A stretch of 64,000 nucleotides of DNA from Exophiala sp. HKRS030 (GCA_023897205.1 JAHWDD010000007.1:3782001-3846000), one strand, 5' to 3'. Counted from the first letter of the stretch, positions 21,390-34,239 are shown. The notes: generated from the sequence alone by a model not told the origin. A program made the numbers and translations.

Positions 21390-22323
21390 GGTGGTGATGG
21401 GTGAGTCCCTACTCTTGACAGAAAAGACGGAATTGGTAGGAATTTTTGGGGGGTGGGAGGGTTGGAAGGGTGTGTCTGGATTCACCCGGTGGGTGTGCGA
21501 GGAGAGAATTTCGAGGGGTTTTGGTGTTTGACAAAAAACTAAAAAGTATACATATAATAACACATATCAACACCTACATACATGAGATCTGTACTGTTCT
21601 GCGCGTTTGCAAGCCATGGATGATTGCTCGATGCTAAGACGAGTGATTCTAGCGGTGAGTCTGATCAAATATCAATATGCACTACTGTAGGCAACTCAAT
21701 AGCAGAAACAGATCAAGCATTCGCTGCCCGGGGTCGTGAGTGGTCTGTTTCATTCATCTCTCCATAGACGCTAGCTTTTAATATACACCGGTGGGCATTG
21801 TACACACTAGGTAGTGGACGGGTGTGTATAACGCCTTGAGGAGTTCCACTTCAACTAATCACTACTGCATCTACCACCACCTTCCTATATCGTGCATCGA
21901 TGAGCTTCGGCCCCAATCCGCTCCACCATCCCTGTCAATCGGGGGTCAGGCCAAGGCTCGGAAAGCCCGGCGTACCGTAAGTTGTGGCAAGCTTTGGTGA
22001 GTTGCGCCGTGTCGGGATCTGGATACACGTCTGTTGTGGTGGGCCTTCTGCGCTCGGTGTGGCAGGGTTTGATATGTGAAGGAGACGCAAGTGAACAAGA
22101 AGCGATTTCTGCAAATAAGTTGACTTTGGGAAATGAATATGAAGCTGCTGATGATTTGTGAAACGATCCTAGATCGCCCAAGGCAGTCCCAGCAAGACCA
22201 AGTGGTAAATTCGTCAAAGCTTGGACGACGCAACTTTCTGTGAAGACGTGGACAGATCCTACATCCTCAACGAACCCGTGCCCCAGTCAGCATGACACAT
22301 TCGACCCTCGTTGTCACATTTTC
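21390..22323. other. Intergenic, convergent gene ends
   Basis: The 3-prime flanks of the NmrA-like gene and the SDR. Open frames of about 95-110 codons on the minus strand (21885-22233) show no family features. Confidence 0.55.
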
Positions 22324-23355
22324 TTAGACCACAAACTTCTCACCGACCAATTGCTCACTTAGTTTCCACAATTTCTCTGCATCTTCTAAACTGCGTGCAT
22401 GCTCGGCCGGCTCAGCAGGAACCGAATCATCAAAATAAGCACCATTGACATTTTCATATTGGGGATCCAATGCCGCAATGAGCTGAGTGGCAGAACCTTG
22501 TTCCGAGGTCTTTAACGCGGCCATTTGTCCCAATGGACGACCAGTGTTTTTCAAAGTTGCTGCTTGCAGGTTGGCGTAACTAACCGCCCAGTCATCGACG
22601 TGGACTCCCAGTGACGTGGTGGCTATGCTACCAGGGTGTAAGCTGTAAGAAAATACGCCTTTGGAACCCAGCTTCTCCGCGAGAGATCTGGAAAAGAGAA
22701 TATTGGCCGTCTTTGCCTGACCGTAAGCCGACCAACCGTCATAGTCCTTGCCATCGTCAAAGTTGTAGTCATCGAATCGTACGGGACCGACATAGTGACC
22801 GCCCGAGGAGACATTCACGATACGGGCACCAGGGCTGGCAGAGAGAATTTTAGGTAGAAGCAGACTTGTCAGGAGGAAGTGTCCGAGGTGATCTGTAGCG
22901 AATTGAATTTCTATACCGTTTCCGTTGGTAGTGTAGTCGAGCGTGTTCATAATACCAGCGTTGTTAATGAGAATGTCGAGCTTGTCGATGGAATGGCTAA
23001 TGGTTTTTGCTGCTGTGCGGACATTGTCAAAGTCATCCAGTTGCAGAGGGACGAAAGTGACTTTGATTTTGGGGTTGAGTTCTTTGATTTTCGCAATGAC
23101 AGATTCGACTCGTGGCTGTGTTCGGGCAGTGAGAACAAGGTGTGCTGGATTGGCGTGAGCGAGATCAATGGCGGTTTGAGCTCCAAGTCCTCGTTCGCCA
23201 GCTCCTGTAATGACGACTAGAAATTGTTCGTAAGATTATCGTCGCAGAAGAGTTACACCGTGGCATTTCTTACTCGTCTTTCCTTCAACCTGGTCGGCGA
23301 ATCGCTTGACTACCTCAAGACCAGTGGTCTCGCGATCGAAGACTGTGTTTGCCAT
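22324..23355 (-). CDS. Short-chain dehydrogenase/reductase, retinol-dehydrogenase/WWOX-like
   Basis: Two exons, 23274-23355 and 22324-23216. The 57-base intron (GTAAGA..TAG) splits the strand before the glycine motif, and the product is 324 residues. The Rossmann motif TGAGERGLG is followed by NNAG (INNAGIM), the catalytic Ser in VNVSSGGH and the YGQAK active site (Tyr-x3-Lys). The order and spacing are those of classical to intermediate SDRs of the retinol-dehydrogenase / WW-domain-oxidoreductase branch common in fungi. These act as NADP(H)-dependent oxidoreductases on lipid or secondary-metabolite alcohols. Substrate unknown. Soluble, without a membrane segment. Confidence 0.9.
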
Positions 23356-24671
23356 TGCTGTCGGCCTCTGTGAATTGAGAGAAGGAAATTGATGATGTAG
23401 TTGATTTGAGAAGATTGGAAAAGTCGTTCGAAACTCACTCTTTGGATGACAAGCAAGAAAACCTACCTTGAAGCCACGACAGAGGCGCTATATGTACTCA
23501 ACCCCGGACTCATAATTAGTTAGACTTGAGTATGACCTGAGAAGTACGTTGACATAATAGATCACGCTATCGTGTTTGTCAGATTGTAGGTGTCGCACAT
23601 AATACGGAGCTAAGGTTAGGATCGTGGCATGAAAATGGAGCAGCATCATTGTTGTGGAAGGTGTAGGTAGTGTGAGAGAGTGAGGAACTGCGGTGCTAAC
23701 ACGTCGCATTAAATCCGCCTCTATCGCCCAAACACGAAGCCGGGGCGGAGCATGGATCGTCTGGAAGGATCATTGGATGGGACCACTACTTGCGAAGGAT
23801 TTGATGAGTGATCAAACCACATGCCCTTGCCAAGTCCAGAGGATTTGACTGGTTTTAGGCTGTTGGAGTTGGAAAGGTTGCTGGGGTAAGAGAAATGGGT
23901 GCTTCACAATGACGAGTGCGAAGTGGGATTCAGCTGGTCCTCTTGAAAGACGAAAGATTGATTTTCTGTATGTGAAAAGAGCGAGAGAGCGGAAGAAGCG
24001 AGGACGAGACGTGAACCAGAGGAGGGAGTTCTGGAAGAGCGGCGGGCCGCATCCCTTCATGTCGGATCGAATGACACAAGCACCTCCCACGTGCCTACCG
24101 CCGCCTTGGAAAAATAACAAGAAGCTAACTGAATTAGCTCAAGTGGCTCAAAGCTAGTTAGGCTAGTACAACGGCTAGCCCGTATTGGGCATTATCACTA
24201 ACTAGATCGTAAACTTAGCCATCTTCGCAGTTAAAGCAGCCCAAGGAGTTATCGGCTTTAGTATTGATGTCTTATGAAGTTGCCCATGTGCTTCTCCATA
24301 TGATTGCAGTTTGGGTCGAAAGAACTGAGAACAGAACTTGCACATGTCTTGGGAGGTGCCCAGGAGCAAAGAACACATGGATCAGGGCAATGTATGTTTC
24401 ATCAACGTCATTAATACCTTTGGCCCAGGCTATATATAAACCGTGCCCTAACACACTAGCAGTACTGGTACAAAACAAAGCGAGTGCTTTGATACTCGAT
24501 GGGTATCTCATAAACAATTTTCCCTGATCACCGGAACCAGGAGAGCAAGCATAAGAAACTAGCCAATCCATCTCATCAACAAACCGGAGCATCGGAACTA
24601 CCGACTTCGGTGCGGTGGTCGATCCAGCAAGTCGATTAGACGGAAACGAATTGCGTGCTACTTCAAGGCAC
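23356..24671. other. Intergenic, SDR promoter and stomatin 3-prime flank
   Basis: Nothing coding is supported. A 141-codon minus-strand frame at 24272-24697 overlaps the end of the stomatin gene and has no family features. Confidence 0.55.
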
Positions 24672-25801
24672 TTAGATGTTTTCGATAACTCGTGCATTCA
24701 TGGCCTGCTGAAAGCCGTCATTTGCACTGAGGTCAAAGGCGTTGCCAGTATTTTGCTTCGAGTTATAGCCACTAGGGCCATCACCCGTGGGTTGGGAGTG
24801 GATGTGAGCCAAAGCCTCCTGAGGGATTGTCTGATTGGCAGCAGGTAAGAAGATGACCTTGGAGTTGGCAGTCTTGGCCATAGCCTGCATGGCCTCGAGG
24901 TATCTGATCTGCATGGCAGGAGCAGAGCTCAAGATATCGGCGGCCTGTCTCATCAATTTGGCAGACTCGACTTCAGCACGTGCAGCAATGACCTTGGATT
25001 CACCGATTCTCTTGGATTGAGCAGCCATGGAGAGCGAATCTTGCAGATCGTTGCTGAAGATAATGTCTTTAATGAGCATGGACTCGACTTGAACACCCCA
25101 TCCAGATGCGACATCCTCGATGATTTCACCGATCGACTGGGCAATTTCTTCGCGTCGTTCAATCACGTCTTGGAGGACACGGGCGCCAACAACGTGTCGC
25201 AAAGTCGTCTGCGTACGCTCGACCAGCGCCTGTCGGATGTTTGAGATGCCAAAGGCGGCCTTGTGAGGAGATGTAATATGGTAGTAGATGACAGAGGTCA
25301 AATTGAGTGTTACATTGTCTTTTGTCATGCACACTTGTCGTGGAACCTCGACAATCTGGATCTTGACATCGACCTGGATCAGTCTCTCAGAGAGAGGATT
25401 GATCTTGACGAGACCAGGGTCAACGGCGCGAACAAAGCGACCGAATTTGGTGACCAAGCCGACGTTTCCTTGCGAAACAGGCTTGTAGGGATTTGGGCAA
25501 ATCACGCAGCAAGGGATGGCTCCAAGGAAACCAACGCAGGCACCGAGAGAATTGACTGTGTGGTAATTAGTATCGCGTGAGATGGTAGGAAGCAAAAAAG
25601 TGGGATTTGCGTACTCATAGATCCATACCAGCCATGCTGGTTCTCATCGGTGTCGCCTTGCAATGTTTGGGCGTATGATGGTTGCAAGTCTTCACGTCTT
25701 GGTGGTTGAACATTAATGATGCCACCGTTTTGAGGGCGAAAGCCGACGGGCGGTGTTGGCGATTTGCCAGTGTCGAAACCGTTTTGTCTGGGAGAGTCCA
25801 T
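24672..25801 (-). CDS. Stomatin-family membrane protein (SPFH/band 7)
   Basis: Two exons, 25615-25801 and 24672-25555, with a 59-base intron (GTACGC..CAG), giving 356 residues. After a disordered N-terminus a hydrophobic hairpin (residues about 65-82) leads into CCVICPNPYKPV, a hallmark of fungal stomatins. The SPFH domain follows (VGLVTKFGRFVRAVDPGL to SKRIGESKVIAARAE), with a C-terminal oligomerisation helix. Stomatins form cholesterol/ergosterol-associated oligomers on the inner face of the plasma membrane and regulate channels and polarity; Aspergillus StoA acts at hyphal tips. An in-frame upstream ATG at 26023 exists, but the 222 bases between look like an untranslated leader, so I use the ATG at 25801. 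Confidence 0.9.
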
Positions 25802-28800
25802 TGTTGCGGAGGCTGATGGTGCCGAAGTTGCAAGGAGTGAGCGCGTGGACGACAGCGTGAAGAGAGAGAGAAAGAGAGAGAGGGATTCAAGTAGGTGGGA
25901 GGAAGTGTTGATGCGCAGGGACACAGTTCGCGATGCGACCGATGTGGCAAAGCGAGGATGATAAGATGGAATGAGGATGAAACGATGTGGACTATGCCGA
26001 TGCAGGGGAAGACCAGATCTCAAACGTCATGAAGGTTAGATAGTGTGGACGGGGAAGAGAGAGTGCTTTATGTATTTGGTACAGAAGTGAAAAGGCCCCA
26101 GGGTAGACGCAGTGTGATGTGGGTGGAGTGAGAAGAGCAAAGTGGACGAGGATGAGATGGAGTGAAGGAAGGTGGAGAATAGCTACTGAGTGTGTTTGGT
26201 GTGTAGCCTGTAGCCTCTAACTAGCCTGTGGCCTGTGGCCTGTCATTTACTCGGAGACTAGCCTGGACTTGGGTCCCTTGGGTCCCTTGGAAGCCCTTGG
26301 AGTCCCTTAGGTTGCCTGCACGGCCTGCACAGGCTGTACCCGATTGAGAGTTTGGGAGGGGGAGCGGGAGGGGGACCAAGGGACTAACCTAACTACAGGA
26401 GACCTATTCTTGGACTACGTATTCTACTCCGTATGTGACTCTCCGGGCCACGCCTCTCTGGGGCCCGATGTTGATGTTGATGTTGATGCTCATGCTCATG
26501 CTCATCTGATCTCGCATCAGTTCTTTGGTTAAATTGACCTCCGTGTTGAGGTAAGCCCAAAGAGACACGGTGTTCGCTCAGCGCCGAAGATGAGGGTTTC
26601 AGCAGCGCCGACAGGTCATAGTATAAAGGCCCCCATGGAACATCAGGCGCAGCAGGGCAGACTCGAGTCTTGGTCCCTGAAGATGATTGTCATCTCTGAA
26701 ATCTGAATCTCTTAGGATCAGAGAGGAGAGAGGAGCACCCCAGGAGCACGGCTGCTCGGCATTCTGCCTAGGCGCATGAACTTAGCGGCTAGTTTCCCTG
26801 GAGCCCAGGACCTTTGGGCGTTGGTGGGCACGAGGGGGGCGCCGGGTAGGTGCTGGGGACACCTGGAAGTCATAGCCCGGGGTAGCCAATAACGAGGCCT
26901 AAAGGTCAGAGCTTGGGAGGATCAAGGGTGGCGCACCTCTCCAGTCTCCACTCCTGTTACAGTTGAGAACTTCAGGTGAGGGAGGCAGTGCTTCTGTGTT
27001 GATCGTAGTGTACATCTCCTTAGTGTCGTGCTAGTGGCATTAGTGGCATCCTAGTAACCTGTTAGTGGCATTTTCTGGGCAAATGTCCTCTGTGTCGAAC
27101 TTCATCCTACGACTTGCAACTTCTTACTCCTCCCAATGATACTTCCACGGGCTTCTTTCTCATTGGTCTGACGCGTAATTCGCTCAAACGTTTGATCATG
27201 ATGGTTGCATCAGGTCGTTCAGATTTCTCCTGAAAATGCAGATTGTGTCTCCGAACCCCCTCCCTGCAACCTTGCGTGCCTTGAAAGAATAACTTTGATT
27301 CCTCAACACGGCGGTGAACAGCCGTTTACCCTTCCAAGACTCTAACTTGTGTTTAGCATCTCGGCGAGAAAGCTTGCTTCTGTATCCCCTCGCCTTTCTT
27401 GTCTGCCGCACCCTCCCTCAGACTTGTTGCCTTGCGCGTTCTTGCGTCAACTACTCGGGGGAAGAATCAAGTTGTTTTCATTGGCATCGAGACTTTTTCT
27501 GCAGGGTGCTTTCCGTCCTGTTCCCTCCGTACCTCAGATAGATTAGATCGACCCGAGGGTGTGATGAGGGTCAAGACTCGAGAGTGAATCTTTGTCCTCG
27601 AGTTCCACCAAAAGTGAGCCTCGCGTAACACGGCCGCTTTGCTCCGGTGGCTGTGAGCCTTGAGACCCTCGACAGTCTCGAGGATCTGTCAAGCGGCGCC
27701 CTCTATCGTTAATCCTCCGATCCGCATCTCTCTTCAAGTCACAGACACCATGCAAAAGGTCATTCGTCAAGTGATCAACAGATCTACGACAGAAATCAAT
27801 GATCATGCCCAGAATGAAATACCCCACACGTCTGCCGTCGAAATGCACTCCTCGACTGTCACTCACCGTGGCAATGCATGGCATTTGCATGGCAGACGGA
27901 ATTCGGCACGATTGGCTGTCAATATCTTGGCACTTCTGGAAACCTTCTTTTTGTGGTTTAGTGCCAGACCCCTTCGATCGTCCGAGTCTCGTGACTTTCG
28001 ATGGCCATTCGATTTGCAGATTGTGAATCCAGAACGAGTGTTCCAAAAATATCCACGCCTCCAACCCACGTACTCGTATATGAGGTACTTCGACTTTGCG
28101 AAAACAGCAAAAATCCACATACTTCCACAACCGCCATAGTGAAAACACACTCTCTCAATTTTCGTGCCGACTCCCTCGTCATCGTCATTGGTCACCTGCC
28201 AGAGATACACGTCTCGCTTGGAATCTACCCACACTCTCCCCGCGACGACTTGGGAGTTACTGCAGTTTGTCAAATTAGTGATTGTGGATTTTGACATCAT
28301 GCGTCTTTCAATCGGCATAATGTTGCCGTTCGCGTTTCCTATACTTCATCTCTCTAATAGCCTTTCCTCCACTACATGCACAATGCTCTAAATGTAGTAC
28401 CAAACTCTACCCTCTTCCCATCTGATCTATCCCAATTTCATATCATGCTTTAGACACGTGCCCATGGGAAAACCCGTGTCCCTCACTTTTGTGTCCAAGT
28501 ATGGAAACCATGCGATCGATCATCGCGCAAGAACTTCCAAGGTATCTCCCAGCCACAAAAAGAGTCCACCTAAACCAGACCAAACACGGCCCGGGGACCT
28601 CCACACCCGCGGACGGGAGCTTCATCTAGAAGACAGATGAGGTTGCCAAAAGATCAGTTGTTTAGCCCAGGTTCATCCAGGACTATGGTCGCTAAAGCTC
28701 AACAACTGTCTTTCCGCTACCCTCATCTTCGCATGCGCTGCTTGCCAAGACATTCGACTACTGCAGACAAGGCTGACAGGTCGTTCCTGCCTCTTTGATA

Positions 28801-29645
28801 TTCAACTACCGATTTCCCCAAGGATCATTTCCAGGCAAGAGCGAATGAACTCTGGGTGGCTCTTACCAAAAAAGGACGCACGCGGCAGGGTGAAGAAAAC
28901 TTTCCACCGATGCAAAGAGTCTACAATCTACGTTCCATCTTCGCACCATACATCCCGTTCTAAAACTTGACGCTTCAACTAAAAATAGCTCAGCAGACTA
29001 CCGGCTAGTGTTGACTCCTGTCACCCTACCTCAATGAGCGATGCTTGGTGACGGCAGCAGACGACAAGGGCTGTCTTTGCTTCGGCACTAGAGTAACTTC
29101 TAACTGGTCCAAAGCAAAGATGGGCTCGATTCGAGAAATTTGGACCGACCGACAAGAGAATCCTAGCGGTAAGTGTGTATCCAATGTCCATTGACCCAGT
29201 CCGACTCATCTTGCCTGTATCTTGTGCGATCCATGTATGCCAGGAGTGCAAAGACTGTCGTGTCAACTATCACTCAAGGGGTTTACGACCATTCGGAGGA
29301 CGCCCACGAACTATTCACGGAGAGCTTGCTTCGTTCGTGCTCTTGACGAAAAGCTCTTTTGGACGAGAGAAAAGACGAATGGCGATGAAGCTCATGTGGT
29401 CAAAAAAGGTCACACTACGCCAATGTGTACAGGACTACCATTTCGCATCTTTGAAAGTTCTATACACGCACATACCAGAAGTGAATATATGAACGGCAGT
29501 CCAGAATTATTGGACGATTTCGATCTCTATCCGTGAGAAGTCTGCCAGTTCTAAGTAGTATGCTCACAAAACAACTTGGTTGCAACCTCTTTCATTATCA
29601 TCTAGCCCACATGTGGCACAAGTCTGCTATCCCTCGTCTATGGTT
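25802..29645. other. Long gene-poor spacer
   Basis: Nearly 4 kb without a gene I can defend. The left part is the stomatin promoter, with a GA-rich tract (25862-25890) and direct repeats of the CCTGTGG and GGGTCCCTT type (26225-26300). Moderate open frames on both strands between 27543 and 28318 overlap heavily and none shows a family signature. Frames at 29222-29536 are similarly undiagnosed. Confidence 0.5.
26469..26506 (+). repeat. GTTGAT / GCTCAT repeat tract
   Basis: Three copies of GTTGAT or close variants run into three copies of GCTCAT. A short non-coding microsatellite. Confidence 0.6.
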
Positions 29646-30757
29646 CTAAAGACCCTCTCGAATTTCACTGGCCAACGACCTAATGCCCCTCTCTTCGTCG
29701 GGACGCAAAATAACCCCGAACCAATCTCTCAAGCCTTGAACACGCTCGGCTTCCGTCTTTGCATCTAACAAAAGCTCTTTTTCTCCTTCACCTAAACGTC
29801 TCTCAAACTTCTGACCCAATAGTATAATCGTGCCAATCGCCTTTGTCCTCGTCTCCTCATCAAGAAGTATTCTTACAAGAATAACACGATATGTGAACCA
29901 GCTTTTGGGCGATCTCGAGGTGTTGAAATTGATAATTTCAAAGTCTTGAGGTAGCCATTCGAGCTCCGAAAAATTGTATGCAGCGGACCAAGTATTGGTT
30001 GAAGTATTGCTGAGCTCCAGCACCCACAGACGTTGGTCGGTCGTGTATGGCGCAACGGTACGGTAGACGATTCTCGCACTTCCTCCGGGGGTCGTCCCAT
30101 ACACCTTTGAAATGTCGTCCTTCAAGGGCACAGGATGCACCGGACAACCAGCCCCCAGGCCAACGTCAACCTGAACCTGAATCAGCTTGCACTGGGCACA
30201 AGAACCGATTAACCTACGAGGTACTTCTGGCCATCGATTGTCACTAGACTGATTTGATGCTGCCTGAAACATTGTCTCGTCAGCTGGAGCAACGTGCATG
30301 ACGTCGATCATGGTGACCGCGACGATTCGTTTGCATAGACCTACCATCCGCCGAATCCTTCGGGCTCGACACCACCCATCAATGCATTGCTGATCCTGGC
30401 TCCAGAAATATACAAGTTGTACCCCAGCGATCTCAAGATGTTGGAGAAAAAGGCATTGTTCTCCATACAATACCCACCAAACCTCCGCTCAACAATCTTA
30501 TGGAACAAGGTGTCCGGGTCTAGTGGCAGCTCTCGATGTGGCGAGTAGTGTAGGGCAATATTTCCCCAGTGACAAGCTCCGATCTGGCGCAGTTGGAGTG
30601 TCGAAAGAGCTGCCAAAGGATCCTCAAGAATCTCGGCCCGCAGCTTCGCTAGAGAATACGAGGGGTCTGGGTTGATAAACGCAACGTATGCCGCGAGCTG
30701 GTCGTCGTTGTAAATTGGACGTTGAGCAAGGTGGTGTATCTCGTTTGTTGAGCCCAT
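29646..30757 (-). CDS. Arylamine N-acetyltransferase
   Basis: Three exons, 30345-30757, 30218-30263 and 29646-30170. The middle exon is only 46 bases, between introns of 81 and 47 bases (both start GTAGGT and end TTCAG). The product is 327 residues. The full Cys-His-Asp triad of the NAT family appears once these introns are removed: C97 in RRFGGYCMENN, H140 in GGWQHQISLVTIDG and D155 in VDVGLG. NATs transfer acetyl or other short acyl groups from CoA to aromatic amines, and in fungi such as Fusarium they detoxify plant benzoxazolinones. The length and the C-terminal domain are normal for fungal NATs. Without splicing, the His motif is lost, which supports this model. Confidence 0.92.
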
Positions 30758-32327
30758 CTTGACCTGCGAAAGGAAAGGTCTGATATGAACAATGAATGCG
30801 AAACTGAAAATCTCCCGACCTCGGATGACTCAATCAAGTTGTGAACAGCAAAAATCTATAGCCCGCGATGCTGAATAATATAAGGAAAGTATACGCTACC
30901 TCTGTATCTCACAGTGAGCAATGACTCACCCAAAGATATCCAGTCTACACTTTAGCAAAGATGACACCATCGTCACCTGAAGATAGCATTCAACATTATT
31001 ATATCTTTGGCGGGGAAGACGCAACGTCAAAACTCTCCTCATGTGGCAAGTCGATGCGGACATGACCACGAAGGAAAGCTTCGCGTGAGGAGGAAGTGAG
31101 GACTCCCGAGGGAAATTACCAACGCCTAGCGCAGCTGGCATAGCAGACCAGTTACGGGTGGAAGTCCAAACGACGGTCTTGTCCATTCAAGCTTCAGGTC
31201 TGACGTTTCCCATGGCGGATGACCCGGTGAGATGGGCTTATTTATGGATATATATATGTGATATGAAACGTGTGTGCTTATGTTTAAAGACCTAGTTCCA
31301 ACTTGGATATTCGCAGTGTGGCCGTTGCCAATGTGAATTTGGAACAAGCGACCAGGCATGACTCAACCAGGGTACATGAATCCTAACGGGTCGCCAGGAA
31401 GCCTAGCCAGCGCAAGCCAGACGGCTGAGCCAGAGTCCAGGAGGCTTTTACCAATTGGCGACATTCAGCGAGCCCATTTCACCCAGAGACACTTCTCGGA
31501 TCCCGGGTGCTGGACTAGCAGCGTGGCACAGGCAAGTTCCTCAACTCTCGACTCGGCCAACTGAGACTTAGTCAGATATGAAGTCTCTGGTTCGTTTCTT
31601 GTCCTGTGTCTCTCAATTGGTCGAATCAAAGATGGAAATGATCAATCAATGTTTGATATCCGGTCTAACCTAAGCGTCTTCTAAGCAATTACCTAAAGCG
31701 AGTACCTGGGTTGATACACTCGCCGACCCTCCAGCATCCAGGACGGAAGAGCGGAGGTGTCCTTGTCTTTGTCCTTATCCATGTCCTTGTCCGCTTTTAC
31801 CTAGCCTGTTTCATCGCGGCTACTTTACTGTTCTAGAATCCTACCCTCGAAGCACGGCGAACAGGTTTGCCACGTTCGTTTGTGGATTGTACTTTTACTT
31901 GGCTAGTGTAGCTTGTAGGCCTGACGTGGCTTTCTTTCGAGTTTCAACCGCCGCGAACCATCAATCACCCGTTATAACAATTCCTGTGATTTGTGCGACT
32001 ACGTTATCAAAAGGCAGTGTCAATACTTGGAAGTATAGCAGGGGCACAAACTACCGGCGCACAGATCTCTCGGTCTCCCGCATCTCATCGGCGTGCGCCA
32101 CACTTTGACGGATATCGGGGCTTTTCGATCGACATCATTCCTCGGTCCCTCCTTCCCACTTCCAAGGTTTTTTAAACATCTGCTCCTTCCCCGCCAACCA
32201 GATTATCAGATTGTGCGATTAAAGACGGAAGGTGCTCGTGCTCGTGCTCGTGCGGGTGCAAGTGCCTCGACCGTTTCTTATATTGACACATACTCTACTA
32301 TTATGCTACAACAGCTTCACACATTGA
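30758..32327. other. Intergenic, divergent promoters
   Basis: Lies between the NAT gene (reading left) and the SDR-fold gene (reading right). No gene is supported. TGTCCTTGTC-type repeats occur at 31755-31790 and a GCTCGT triplet tract at 32231-32250, just before the next start codon. Confidence 0.5.
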
Positions 32328-34239
32328 ATGATAGCAATGAAAGACACACTGAGGAAATCAAAATCCAAAGGAGATCCCACCAACGAGTTCGACGTCAACT
32401 CTGATCTCACTTTTCATTCATCAGAGTCCCAATCTCCCAATCCATGGGCCAGCGAAAGCTCTTCCGCCATCAACGGAGGAGAACCCATATCTCGTCAAGC
32501 TTCCAAGACGTCTAAAAGCACTGGTACCACTTCCCCAGCTCGAACTTTTGCTCAATCACAATCACAATCTCCCCTCCATCGGCTTCACGTCTTGAAGTTC
32601 CCATGGAAAACGGTACTTCGACCGACGAGCCCGCCAACAAGGCTACTCGAAGGCGCAAGACCGTTACCAAGACTCCCCATACGTTTGAGCTGGAGACTGA
32701 TCTCAATCCTCCCAAACCAAAAGAACAGCTTTCCCCGAGCCACCTAAACAAGAACCGCCGGTTATGTCGGCTGCTCCCAAGAAGAAAAAGCGAGTTTCCT
32801 CTGTTGTGCCGCTAGCCGACGCTGTGCCTCCTCCTGCTTCTACTGCAATGCCACCCGTCACCATGAAAACAGTTCCGATCGTCCAGCAACCCCCTCCGTC
32901 CCCTTCTTCTCAGACCAAGGTTGCGGCTGCGGCAGTGGCGCCTCAACCAAAAGAAACCAATGGCCCTTCTGCAGTAGCATCTGCAGTGGCATCTCCAACA
33001 TCACCCAAATCGCCAGCACCAGTCCCGACTCCTGTCAATCCCTTTACTTCGACACGTCCAAAGAAATCCCTATCAACTTCTGCACCTCTCACAGCTCCTA
33101 ACCCATGTCGGTTTACTCCTCCACCTTTACCACTCGAAGCATTCCACGGAAAAGTGATCGTCATCACAAATGGTGCTTCTCAGGTTGGCCAGGCAATTAT
33201 CCGACAATTGCATACTGCTGGCTGTCGAGTTATTTTCGGCGATTCCAATGGCGATCAAGCTCGAAAGTTCATTAGCTCCTTAGGACCCCCCCATGTCGTA
33301 CATTTCAATAAAGTAGACATGACGAGATATTCCGAAATGCTCGAGTTGTTCAAGTTGGCTACCACCATGTATGGTCGTGTTGATCATGCCATCTACAATG
33401 TGGGTGATGATGGAGGTCAAGCTTGCACTGTAGGTGAAGGCGAAAGGGGTTGGTTTGATGATAGGGCGGGTGTGAATAAAACATCGCGAATGGCTTTCAG
33501 TGAAGTCGAGAGAGAACCGACAGATCTAGGAGACATCTTGGTGGCAAGTCTCCGGTTCACTCGCATTGCCCTTGCATACCTGAAGTATTCCCCAAAATCC
33601 AAGTCGAGTAAGAAGCCTGTTAACCCTTACTCGACCCCTCAGCCGCCGACAGTGAGCAATACCACAAAAGATGATCGGAGTCTGACACTTGTGACGAGCA
33701 TCGCTGCGTTTAAAGAAACACCACTTTTGCCCATATACCAAGTCACACAACATTCAATTCTGGGCTTGATACGAAGCTTAAGAAATACAATTGATCCAGA
33801 TCCGGAACGTGATGGCGTCCGCATCAACGCGGTGGCAACAAATATCATGGTTCCACGGGCTGTCGCCCAATCGGGAGGTCGAATGTCTGTACAACTTCCA
33901 CCTGATCGTCCAGAAGATGTCGCCCGTGTCATTGTTGGGGTGCTGGCCACCAATTCGAGTACACCTAGTGTAGGTGCAGACGATTCTGGCATTTCTAACG
34001 GGGGCGGAATTTGGTACGAGAAGGGCTTCGAGAGAGGAATGCGAGAAAAATATCTTCACGGGAGGATTCTGTACAGTGCAGGTTCAGAATGTTGGGATAT
34101 CCAAGAAGGCTTAGATCGGAGTGAAAATATCTGGGTTGGAGGGAAGAGCAGCGAGGCTCTTGCTAGAGGCATGTCAGGATTGGGCGTTGCAGCAAAAAGT
34201 AGTGGTTCGGAAAGTAGTTGGATTTTGGATATTGCGTGA
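32328..34239 (+). CDS. SDR-fold protein with long disordered, NLS-bearing N-terminus; two frame breaks
   Basis: About 637 residues when two single-base gaps are allowed, at the C runs 32571-32574 and 32733-32736. Start to stop plus two bases is a multiple of three, and the joined frames read as one Ser/Pro/Lys-rich sequence. The first ~260 residues are low-complexity and contain PKKKKRVSS, a nuclear-localisation-like patch. The rest has an SDR Rossmann outline: FHGKVIVITNGASQVGQAI, DMTRYSEMLELF, LVTSIAAF, YQVTQHSILGLIRSL. Key residues are missing: the glycine motif is T-N-G-A-S-Q-V-G, NNAG is replaced by YNVGD, and the active-site Lys four residues after Tyr is Gln. A catalytically dead, possibly nuclear SDR-fold protein is the likely reading. 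Confidence 0.75.

Noticed and set aside
24272..24697. 141-codon minus-strand open frame
   Set aside because: Overlaps the end of the stomatin gene and has no family features.
25802..26023. N-terminal extension of stomatin from the ATG at 26023
   Set aside because: The extra 74 residues are low-complexity Ser/Leu/His-rich and encoded by a GA/CT-rich tract typical of a leader; the ATG at 25801 gives the usual fungal N-terminus.
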